A stretch of 12,351 bases of DNA, taken from the NCBI GenBank assembly GCA_002411085.1, contig DHQK01000003.1, forward strand, positions 2,119-14,469. Reading direction: 5' to 3'. The translations under genes and the position numbers were made by a program. The notes beneath the pieces were generated by a model. That model had not been told where the DNA came from. It saw nothing but the letters and a program-made list of their open reading frames with translations, and searched no databases. The DNA comes from Marinilabilia sp. UBA5340. GTDB lineage: Bacteria; Bacteroidota; Bacteroidia; Bacteroidales; Marinilabiliaceae. Positions 7,309 through 12,351 of the stretch are shown here, piece after piece (positions within the stretch are counted from its first letter, which is position 1; every line of letters begins with the position of its first letter).

Positions 7309-7788
7309 TCACAACAACCACTCCTTAAAAAAGTACCAGGTAAAAACACCTGAAACAATCAATTTCAAAACAGTTCCCGTTAACAAGCCAATAAAGGATC
7401 CAATGGCGGCCCTGAAAGCTCTGTTGGAGTCGGAATGACTGAAGAGTTCACCAATAAAGGCGCCGACAAACGGTCCGACAATAATTCCGGCAGGCCCGAT
7501 AAACAAACCTGCCACCAAACCAATCGAAGCACCCCATATTCCCCCTTTGGTTCCGCCAAACCGCCGGGTTCCCCATACGGGCACCACATAATCGAGCACG
7601 GTAACAACAATGGCAACTCCCGCTGTGATCCACAAAAAGCAAGCATCAAAATAACCCCAACGAGTAAAATGAAGTGACAGCAAGGCCAGATAGCTAAGCG
7701 GAGGGCCCGGTAATGCAGGTAAAACACACCCTACAAGGCCGGCAAGCAAGAGAACAATGCCTGTTATAATAAATATTACATCCATCAT
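7309..7788 (-). CDS. DUF456 family membrane protein
   Basis: Small integral inner-membrane protein of 159 residues and unknown function. It starts with two methionines and a hydrophobic helix (VIFIITGIVLLLAGLVGCVLP), then PALPGPPLSYLALL, a second helix at the WITAGVAIVVTVLDYVVP stretch, and the glycine-rich family signature WGTRRFGGTKGGIWGASIG followed by GPAGIIVGPFVGAFIGEL. A last hydrophobic stretch (IGLLTGTVLKLIVSGVF) lies near the C-terminus. The glycine-rich repeats resemble membrane-inserting or helix-packing glycine-zipper segments. It converges on the radical SAM gene (42 bp gap) and lies 131 bp downstream of nadB on the same strand; a possible terminator between them suggests a separate transcript, but no clear promoter of its own is seen. 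Family call firm, role unknown. Confidence 0.88.
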   Translation of the reverse strand: MMDVIFIITGIVLLLAGLVGCVLPALPGPPLSYLALLSLHFTRWGYFDACFLWITAGVAIVVTVLDYVVPVWGTRRFGGTKGGIWGASIGLVAGLFIGPAGIIVGPFVGAFIGELFSHSDSNRAFRAAIGSFIGLLTGTVLKLIVSGVFTWYFFKEWLL

Positions 7789-7806
7789 TTCTTTAGATTC
7801 AATTTT

Positions 7807-7827
7807 GAGCTCTCAGCTCTTAGCTAA
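7807..7827 (-). repeat. three tandem degenerate heptamers
   Basis: Three adjacent 7 bp units with a shared AGCT core; on the minus strand they read TTAGCTA, AGAGCTG and AGAGCTC. They lie in the leader of the DUF456 gene, within the 131 bp nadB-DUF456 spacer. A flanking unit on the nadB side (AAGCCAT on the minus strand) may be a further decayed copy. The array is too short to exclude chance. Confidence 0.4.
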
Positions 7828-7833
7828 TGGCTT

Positions 7834-7858
7834 AAAAAAAGCTGAATGAGACACAGCT
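7834..7858 (-). terminator. possible rho-independent terminator of nadB
   Basis: On the minus strand AGCTG, a 9-nt loop and CAGCT are followed at once by a run of T, 62 bp after the nadB stop codon. The stem is only 5 bp, so the terminator would be weak, but position and orientation fit. Confidence 0.4.
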
Positions 7859-7919
7859 ATCAATCCGACACAAAACTCTCATGCAGGGAACTGGCCAACG
7901 CAATATTCCGGCCAAATCA

Positions 7920-9518
7920 TCAGCTCCCCAGTTTAATCATATCCGGATAATCACTGTTGTAATGCAATCCACGACTCTCCTTCCGCTGTCTGGCCATTTT
8001 TATAATCAGATAGCCCACCTGAATCGTATTGCGAAGTTCGCAAAGCCTTTGTGATACGGTTGACCGCTGATAAAGATCCTCCGTTTCGTGATATATTATT
8101 TCCAGCCGGTCGAGTGCACGTTTCAGGCGAAGATTGGAACGAACAATCCCCACATAGTAGCTCATAATCTGTTCAATTTCTTTCTGACTCTGGGTAATCA
8201 ATACCATCTCTTCGGGATGCGAAGTGCCTTCGTCATTCCATTCAGGGATGTCTTTGCAGAAAGTGTAAGATCCTACTTGGGCCAACGCATCTTTTGCAGC
8301 AGCATCAGCATAAACAATTCCCTCAAGCAGGGAATTGGAAGCAAGACGATTGGCCCCATGCAGCCCGGTACAACTGCACTCTCCGGCGGCATACAACCGA
8401 CCAATAGAGGTTCGTGCACGCTCATCGACCTTGATCCCTCCACAAGAAAAATGGGCTGCCGGAACAACGGGAATGTAATCTTTGGTAATGTCTAAGCCAA
8501 GAGAAAGACATTTCTCGTAAATTCCTGGATAATGGGTTTTAATCTCTTCTGCCGGTTTGTGCGTTACATCCAGATAAACATAATCGTCACCCGTGGTTTT
8601 CAGCTCATTGTCAATGGCCCTGGCCACAATATCCCGGGGAGCCAGGCACTCCCTCTCATCATATTTATGCATAAATTTTTTGCCGTCGCGACGTTTCAGA
8701 ATACCACCAAAACCTCGCATTGCTTCCGTAATCAAAAAGGAGGGTCTTTCTTTAGGATTGTAAAGCGAAGTGGGATGAAACTGAATAAACTCCATATTGT
8801 CCACAATCCCCTTGGCCCTGTAGACCATGGCAATACCATCACCGGTTGCAATGGTGGGATTGGTGGTGGTCTGATAGACACTACCCACTCCTCCTGTAGC
8901 CATAAGGGTCACTTTAGCAAGAATCGGCTCCACACTGTTGGTTCGACTATTCAACACATAAGCGCCATAACACTCGATATCACGGCGCCATCGGTGTACC
9001 AATTCACCCAAATGATGTTGCGTAATAATTTCCACTGCAAAATGGTCTTCCAGAACTTCGATATCCGGATGCTCCCTGACGGCCTGCACCAACCCTCGCT
9101 GAACTTCGTAACCGGTCTGGTCTTTGTGATGCAGAATCCGGTTTTCGGAGTGTCCACCTTCCCGGTGCAAATCGAAATTCCCCTTTTCGTCCTTATCAAA
9201 TCTAACGCCCCACTTTATCAGTTCCTGAATCTGGCCCGGAGCCTCCTCCACGACTTTTCGCACTACATTGGCATCGCACAGTCCTGCACCGGCAGTGAGC
9301 GTGTCATCAATGTGTTTCTCAAAGTTATCAGGAGCATAAGTTACCGATGAGATCCCGCCCTGCGCATAAGACGTATTGGTTTCATCAAGTCTGGTTTTAC
9401 TGATGATGCACACTTTCCCTTTTCCTGCGACCTTCAGGGCAAAACTGAGACCGGCCATTCCGGAGCCAATCACAAGGAAATCGACTTTTTTTCTTTTAGA
9501 GGTATCTGCTTTTCTCAT
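7920..9518 (-). CDS. nadB: L-aspartate oxidase
   Basis: FAD enzyme that oxidises L-aspartate to iminoaspartate, the first step of de novo NAD synthesis; NadA then makes quinolinate. The 532 residues match the family. The FAD-binding GSGMAGLSFALKV is at 18-30, preceded by a Lys/Arg-rich N-terminus. Further landmarks are TNTSYAQGGIS (48-57), REGGHSENRILHHKDQTG (119-136), the substrate-domain FHPTSLYNP (247-255) and EAMRGFGGIL (265-274), HFSCGGIKVDERART (356-370), and the second flavin contact AAGECSCTGLHGANRLASNSLLEG (within 377-400). The helical C-terminal domain is complete. REGGHS, CGG and the tail pattern distinguish it from fumarate reductase and succinate dehydrogenase subunits, which share the fold. 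nadA and nadC are not in the window. It has its own upstream -7 element (9542-9549), and the glyS terminator separates it from the gene before it. Confidence 0.96.
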   Translation of the reverse strand: MRKADTSKRKKVDFLVIGSGMAGLSFALKVAGKGKVCIISKTRLDETNTSYAQGGISSVTYAPDNFEKHIDDTLTAGAGLCDANVVRKVVEEAPGQIQELIKWGVRFDKDEKGNFDLHREGGHSENRILHHKDQTGYEVQRGLVQAVREHPDIEVLEDHFAVEIITQHHLGELVHRWRRDIECYGAYVLNSRTNSVEPILAKVTLMATGGVGSVYQTTTNPTIATGDGIAMVYRAKGIVDNMEFIQFHPTSLYNPKERPSFLITEAMRGFGGILKRRDGKKFMHKYDERECLAPRDIVARAIDNELKTTGDDYVYLDVTHKPAEEIKTHYPGIYEKCLSLGLDITKDYIPVVPAAHFSCGGIKVDERARTSIGRLYAAGECSCTGLHGANRLASNSLLEGIVYADAAAKDALAQVGSYTFCKDIPEWNDEGTSHPEEMVLITQSQKEIEQIMSYYVGIVRSNLRLKRALDRLEIIYHETEDLYQRSTVSQRLCELRNTIQVGYLIIKMARQRKESRGLHYNSDYPDMIKLGS

Positions 9519-9541
9519 AAACCACGAGGTTTTGAACCAGA

Positions 9542-9549
9542 CAAATTTA
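9542..9549 (-). promoter_or_regulatory. nadB promoter, -7 element
   Basis: Minus-strand TAAATTTG is an exact match to TAnnTTTG and lies 23 bp upstream of the nadB ATG, implying a very short leader. The upstream region has only a T-rich stretch (TTTT at 9564-9567) at a shorter than normal spacing, so the -33 box is unclear. Confidence 0.5.
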
Positions 9550-9645
9550 CAACTTTAGCATGGAAAACAGGAATGAGAAAGCAATGTGATTTTTAAATTT
9601 TCTTGCACCTTAAAAAAAGCCTCCGTACAACTTTATGTTTTATAT

Positions 9646-9669
9646 TTTGAACCGCAGGGAACACAGAGG
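9646..9669 (+). repeat. dispersed CACAG-type intergenic repeat, copy 2
   Basis: Begins TTTGAACCGCAGGG and ends AACACAGAGG; 20 of 24 bases match the copy at 6134-6157, in the same orientation. It lies between the glyS terminator and the nadB promoter and is followed by GAAAGG and an A-rich tract. The rest of the 241 bp nadB-glyS spacer holds no coding frame that I can support. Confidence 0.55.
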
Positions 9670-9701
9670 GAAAGGTGTAAAAAAATTAATCTGATCACAA
9701 C

Positions 9702-9725
9702 AAAAAACCCGGCATAAGCCGGGTT
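9702..9725 (-). terminator. rho-independent terminator of glyS
   Basis: A perfect 8 bp stem (AACCCGGC / GCCGGGTT, 9706-9713 with 9718-9725) with the 4-nt loop ATAA. On the minus strand it is followed by a run of six T (9702-9707 read in reverse). It lies 34 bp after the glyS stop codon in the right orientation. This is the clearest terminator in the window. Confidence 0.88.
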
Positions 9726-9759
9726 AAATATTTATCTATAAATTTTTGACTCAAATTAT

Positions 9760-11313
9760 TTAAATCAACGATTTAAGTAATTCTTTCATACTCACGCGAC
9801 CAGTGATAATCTGGTAAAGCTCCGATATTTTCACACGTTCCTGCTCCATGCTATCGCGATAACGGATGGTCACACTGTCATCCTCCATGGTTTGATGATC
9901 AACTGTTATACAGAAAGGGGTTCCAATCGCATCCTGGCGGCGATAGCGCTTTCCGATGGAATCCTTCTCTTCGTATCTGCAATTAAAGTCAAACTTGAAT
10001 TGATCCATTATTTCCATCGCTTTTTCAGGCAGTCCGTCTTTACGCACCAAGGGCAAAACAGCCAATTTTACAGGTGCCAGAACAGGTGGCAGTTTTAAAA
10101 CCACACGGGATTCCGTTTTTCCATCCTTCCCGGGAACTTCCTCCTCGGTATATGCTCCGGCCAAAATACTTAGGAACATGCGATCTACACCAATGGAGGT
10201 TTCAATCACATAAGGCACATAGCTTTTGTTGAGTTCCGGATCGAAGTATTGCATTTTTTTGCCGGAATATTCCTGATGCTGAGAAAGGTCAAAATCGGTT
10301 CGTGAATGTATCCCCTCTACTTCTTTGAAACCAAAAGGCATTTCAAACTCAACATCCGTAGCAGCATTGGCGTAATGAGCCAGTTTGTCGTGGTCATGAA
10401 AGCGGTATTTGGCATCGCCCATTCCCAGAGATTTATGCCATTTCATACGCATCTCTTTCCAATAACCAAACCACTTCATTTCCTCTCCGGGACGAACAAA
10501 AAATTGCATCTCCATCTGCTCAAATTCGCGCATGCGGAAAATAAACTGACGAGCTACAATTTCATTGCGAAAAGCTTTACCAATCTGTGCAATCCCAAAT
10601 GGCATCTTCATACGACCAGTTTTCTGGACATTCAGGAAGTTCACGAAAATTCCCTGAGCCGTTTCAGGACGAAGGTAGATTTTGGAGGCTCCTTCAGCAG
10701 TAGATCCCATTTCGGTGGAAAACATCAGGTTGAACTGACGCACATCGGTCCAGTTTTTAGAACCTGAGAGCGGGCAGGCCACCTCATAATCCAGGATTAT
10801 CTGACGCAGTTCTTCCAGATCATTATCATTCAAAGCCTTCACAAACCGACCATGAACCTCATCCCACTTCGCCTGATTGGCCTTCACACGAGGATTGGTT
10901 TCCCGAAACTGACCCTCATCAAAATCATCGCCAAACTTCTTCCGGGCCTTTTCGATTTCTTTATCGATTTTCCCTTCATATTTGGCCATGAGATCTTCAA
11001 TGAGCACATCCGCCCGATAGCGTTTCTTACTGTCTTTATTATCAATCAACGGATCGTTGAAAGCATCCACATGTCCGGAAGCCTTCCATGTTGTAGGATG
11101 CATAAAAATTGCAGAATCCAGTCCCACCACATTTTCATGCAGCAAAACCATAGAGTCCCACCAGTATTTCTTAATATTATTTTTTAGCTCAACACCGTTT
11201 TGCCCGTAGTCGTAAACGGCACCAAGACCGTCGTAGATTTCACTCGACTGAAATACAAATCCGTACTCCTTACAATGGGCTACCAACTTTTTGAAAACGT
11301 CTTCCTGGGCCAT
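9760..11313 (-). CDS. glyS: glycine--tRNA ligase, dimeric class II type
   Basis: Cytoplasmic enzyme that charges tRNA-Gly. The 517-residue single chain is the alpha2 type shared with archaea and eukaryotes, not the two-subunit GlyQ/GlyS type. Visible parts: N-terminal EYGFVFQSSEIYDGLGAVYDYG (from 16), TTWKASGHVDAFNDPLIDNK (74-93), catalytic-core LRPETAQGIFVNF (214-226), motif 2 FRNEIVARQFIFRMREFEQME (248-268) and motif 3 ETSIGVDRMFLSIL (371-384). The C-terminal anticodon-binding domain starts around APVKLAVLPLV and runs through GKRYRRQDAIGTPFCITVD. Residues 110-170 form a charged Lys/Glu-rich insert in the catalytic domain, as this subtype usually has. Upstream are a good Bacteroidota promoter and a dyad; downstream is a strong terminator. 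It appears monocistronic. The symbol glyS is used for both enzyme types; some databases name this one glyQS. Confidence 0.96.
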   Translation of the reverse strand: MAQEDVFKKLVAHCKEYGFVFQSSEIYDGLGAVYDYGQNGVELKNNIKKYWWDSMVLLHENVVGLDSAIFMHPTTWKASGHVDAFNDPLIDNKDSKKRYRADVLIEDLMAKYEGKIDKEIEKARKKFGDDFDEGQFRETNPRVKANQAKWDEVHGRFVKALNDNDLEELRQIILDYEVACPLSGSKNWTDVRQFNLMFSTEMGSTAEGASKIYLRPETAQGIFVNFLNVQKTGRMKMPFGIAQIGKAFRNEIVARQFIFRMREFEQMEMQFFVRPGEEMKWFGYWKEMRMKWHKSLGMGDAKYRFHDHDKLAHYANAATDVEFEMPFGFKEVEGIHSRTDFDLSQHQEYSGKKMQYFDPELNKSYVPYVIETSIGVDRMFLSILAGAYTEEEVPGKDGKTESRVVLKLPPVLAPVKLAVLPLVRKDGLPEKAMEIMDQFKFDFNCRYEEKDSIGKRYRRQDAIGTPFCITVDHQTMEDDSVTIRYRDSMEQERVKISELYQIITGRVSMKELLKSLI

Positions 11314-11365
11314 ACAATGATATTTTATTTGATTTTCTTAGTTTATGCAATTCACCTAAAGCCCA

Positions 11366-11396
11366 CAAAAATAACTTAAAAAATAGTTATTGCGAA
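11366..11396 (-). promoter_or_regulatory. glyS promoter (-33 and -7 elements)
   Basis: On the minus strand TTCG (11393-11396, three of four bases of TTTG) is followed after exactly 19 bp by TATTTTTG (11366-11373), a perfect TAnnTTTG match. The -7 element lies 52 bp upstream of the glyS ATG. Spacing and both elements fit the Bacteroidota primary sigma factor. Confidence 0.6.
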
Positions 11397-11402
11397 CTAT
11401 TT
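11381..11402. promoter_or_regulatory. perfect 8 bp dyad overlapping the glyS -33 element
   Basis: AAATAGTT (11381-11388) and AACTATTT (11395-11402) are perfect inverted repeats around a 6-nt spacer. The -33 box of the proposed glyS promoter falls inside it. That is where a repressor site would be expected, but on the minus strand the right arm of the hairpin also runs into a T tract, so a weak terminator is the alternative. Confidence 0.45.
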
Positions 11403-11607
11403 AGGGGATTCAATTTGGATTCCGGCAGATTACGCGCCAAAATTATGGATTCCCCGCCTTTTCCCCCGTCCTTTTTCATTCGGACTAAAAGCACATATAT
11501 TTAACTGGTCTACTAAAAAAGTCAAGGAAGTGCAGATCAAAGACAACTTCCTCTAATTCATTGAAGTATTGCAACATTCTTTAATGAGAAAAGAAAAAAA
11601 GCACAAA

Positions 11608-11621
11608 TATCGCTTGCGATA
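11608..11621. promoter_or_regulatory. operator-like palindrome 1 of the DoxX-like gene
   Basis: TATCGC-TT-GCGATA is a perfect 14 bp palindrome. It overlaps the proposed -33 element (CTTG at 11613-11616). It matches the second site at 11645-11658 at 12 of 14 positions. Symmetry and half-site length suit a dimeric winged-helix repressor such as a MarR-family protein; the regulator is not in the window. Confidence 0.6.
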
Positions 11622-11644
11622 CAATTGGGAGACACCTATATTTG
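11613..11644 (+). promoter_or_regulatory. promoter of the DoxX-like gene
   Basis: CTTG (11613-11616) is followed after 20 bp by TATATTTG (11637-11644), an exact TAnnTTTG match, 41 bp upstream of the preferred ATG at 11686. The promoter lies between and partly inside the two palindromes, so it is probably repressed by whatever binds them. Confidence 0.65.
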
Positions 11645-11658
11645 TGTCGCGTGCGATA
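11645..11658. promoter_or_regulatory. operator-like palindrome 2 of the DoxX-like gene
   Basis: TGTCGC-GT-GCGATA is a near-perfect palindrome (5 of 6 half-site pairs) starting at the base after the -7 element, so it should cover the transcription start. Its centre is 37 bp from the centre of the first palindrome. Confidence 0.58.
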
Positions 11659-11685
11659 TTTCTTATTTTTAAAGCAAACATAATC

Positions 11686-12132
11686 ATGAAAAACCTAAAA
11701 GAATGTTCTTACAACGTTAAAACCCACTGGACACAAACAGTATTCAGAATTGTATTGGGAATCAACCTGCTGTATGCAGGAATCAGCCACCTCACATTTG
11801 CAAGGGTGGAATTCGTAGCACAAGTGCCCAACTGGGTTCCCGCACCCGATGATCTCGTAGTTGTGCTATCCGGAATTGCAGAAATCATCCTGGGAATGAG
11901 TCTGATAATATTGCCCAGATGGAAGGCACTTGTTGGTTGGATTGTGGCAGTCTTCTTTGTTTTGATTTTCCCGGGAAACATATCACAATATGTTAACAAA
12001 ATAGATGCCTTTGGATTAAATACAGACAAAGCTCGGTTGATCCGTCTGTTTTTTCAACCGGTGCTGGTTGCCTGGGCACTATGGGCGACCGGAGCTTTTA
12101 AAGCATGGAAAAACAGAAATGCACAAACATAA
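11686..12132 (+). CDS. DoxX-like small integral membrane protein
   Basis: A 148-residue inner-membrane protein with four hydrophobic segments: around FRIVLGINLLYAGISHL, LVVVLSGIAEIILGMSLIILP, ALVGWIVAVFFVLIFPGNIS and RLFFQPVLVAWALWATGAF. The first helix with its Gly/His ending, the Gly-Ile-Ala-Glu motif in the second and the Phe-Pro-Gly-Asn motif after the third resemble DoxX/DoxD-related proteins. These take part in quinone- or thiol-linked redox reactions in a few studied cases, but most are uncharacterised. The start at 11686 is preferred over an in-frame ATG at 11569, because the upstream codons would run through the promoter and both palindromes and the shorter protein starts with a normal cytoplasmic lead. 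The tight operator arrangement suggests inducible expression, perhaps in response to stress; that is inference. A 40-codon frame overlaps its last 14 bases. Confidence 0.82.
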   Translation: MKNLKECSYNVKTHWTQTVFRIVLGINLLYAGISHLTFARVEFVAQVPNWVPAPDDLVVVLSGIAEIILGMSLIILPRWKALVGWIVAVFFVLIFPGNISQYVNKIDAFGLNTDKARLIRLFFQPVLVAWALWATGAFKAWKNRNAQT

Positions 12133-12241
12133 AGACTATCTCCTCAGGGACGGGGAAGCCCTCGCAGCAGGCAATAAGAAGGAAATTCAGAATGACCTTC
12201 TGAATCAGAAAGTTTTCCAGAGAAAACAAAACAGCTTCTAA
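12119..12241 (+). CDS. possible 40-residue protein overlapping the DoxX gene end
   Basis: ATG at 12119 opens a 40-codon frame that overlaps the end of the DoxX gene by 14 bp and ends in TAA. The product is hydrophilic and charged (MHKHKDYLLRDGEALAAGNK at its start, then NDLLNQKVFQRK near the end), with no signal peptide or membrane segment. The overlap would allow translational coupling and the frame has reasonable codons, but its length is within chance. It may also be the remnant of a longer decayed gene. I do not recognise it. Confidence 0.3.
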   Translation: MHKHKDYLLRDGEALAAGNKKEIQNDLLNQKVFQRKQNSF

Positions 12242-12262
12242 TCAATTTATAAACTGTTTAAA

Positions 12263-12351
12263 TTATGTTTTTGGTAAGTGCTTTGAAAGATTGAGCTCTT
12301 TATACAGATCAAAATTGCCGAGAATCGCAGCGCTATTGAAGGAAATATCAA
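12263..12351 (-). CDS. possible C-terminus of a minus-strand gene running off the right edge
   Basis: On the minus strand a frame enters from the right edge and ends in TAA at 12263-12265, giving 28 residues that read DISFNSAAILGNFDLYKELN and then LSKHLPKT. Codon choice and amino-acid mix look like a real protein end, and the gene would converge on the DoxX gene. Two other frames are also open across this short stretch, so the evidence is weak. No function can be given. Confidence 0.35.
   Translation of the reverse strand, partial: DISFNSAAILGNFDLYKELNLSKHLPKT

Larger units (their letters stand above)
11314..11685. other. 372 bp divergent intergenic region between glyS and the DoxX-like gene
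   Basis: Holds the glyS promoter and dyad on the left and the DoxX promoter with its two palindromes on the right. The middle part (about 11405-11600) contains a repeated TGGATTCC (near 11417 and 11444) and a loose inverted repeat AGGAAGT / ACTTCCT (11525-11531 and 11546-11552, 14-nt loop). I see no coding frame, tRNA or riboswitch there. An ATG at 11569 is in frame with the DoxX gene, but the extra 39 codons would run through the promoter and both palindromes. Confidence 0.6.

Noticed and set aside
8532..9350. 272-codon open frame antisense to nadB
   Set aside because: It lies wholly inside a well-supported nadB coding sequence, its product shows no recognisable domain and odd composition, and it has no promoter signal. 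It is a shadow of nadB codon usage.
10306..10767. 153-codon open frame antisense to glyS
   Set aside because: It falls within the conserved catalytic domain of glyS and shows no protein-family features.
11569..11685. Longer N-terminus for the DoxX-like protein
   Set aside because: The extra 39 codons overlap the consensus promoter element and both palindromes, and their product does not look like the protein family; the ATG at 11686 is preferred.

Overview
The window looks like a chromosomal segment of a member of the Bacteroidota, probably from the Bacteroidales/Marinilabiliales side. Four things point there. Start codons lie in A-rich context without clear Shine-Dalgarno sequences. Several genes are preceded by the Bacteroidota-type -7 element TAnnTTTG. 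The glycyl-tRNA synthetase is the single-chain dimeric type. The radical SAM/SPASM protein and the coiled-coil OmpA lipoprotein resemble families common in that phylum. No rRNA, tRNA, CRISPR array, transposase or phage gene is visible. Most of the window is ordinary core genome.

Layout: (1) 1-2769, plus strand: the end of a MacB/LolC-type ABC permease, its LolD-type ATPase and an outer-membrane beta-barrel protein form a likely trans-envelope transport operon cut by the left edge. (2) 2783-4687, minus: dxs, first enzyme of the MEP isoprenoid pathway, converging on the barrel gene with a 13 bp gap. (3) 4995-6035, plus: a lipoprotein with a long coiled coil and an OmpA-type peptidoglycan-binding domain, followed by a long imperfect terminator hairpin built from inverted copies of a dispersed CACAGAG-type repeat. 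(4) 6235-7266, plus: a radical SAM/SPASM protein of unknown substrate. (5) 7309-7788, minus: a DUF456 membrane protein. (6) 7920-9518, minus: nadB, L-aspartate oxidase. (7) 9760-11313, minus: glycyl-tRNA synthetase with a clean rho-independent terminator. (8) 11686-12132, plus: a DoxX-like membrane protein whose promoter is bracketed by two related palindromes. A 40-codon frame overlaps its end, and a probable C-terminus of a minus-strand gene runs off the right edge.

Apart from the ABC/barrel set the genes look like separate transcription units: strands alternate and terminators or promoters separate neighbours. The least ordinary parts are the putative ABC-transporter/outer-membrane-barrel operon, the twin-operator promoter of the DoxX gene, a dyad overlapping the glyS promoter, and the short dispersed repeats between genes. 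I do not see a clear previously undescribed multi-gene defence or mobile system.
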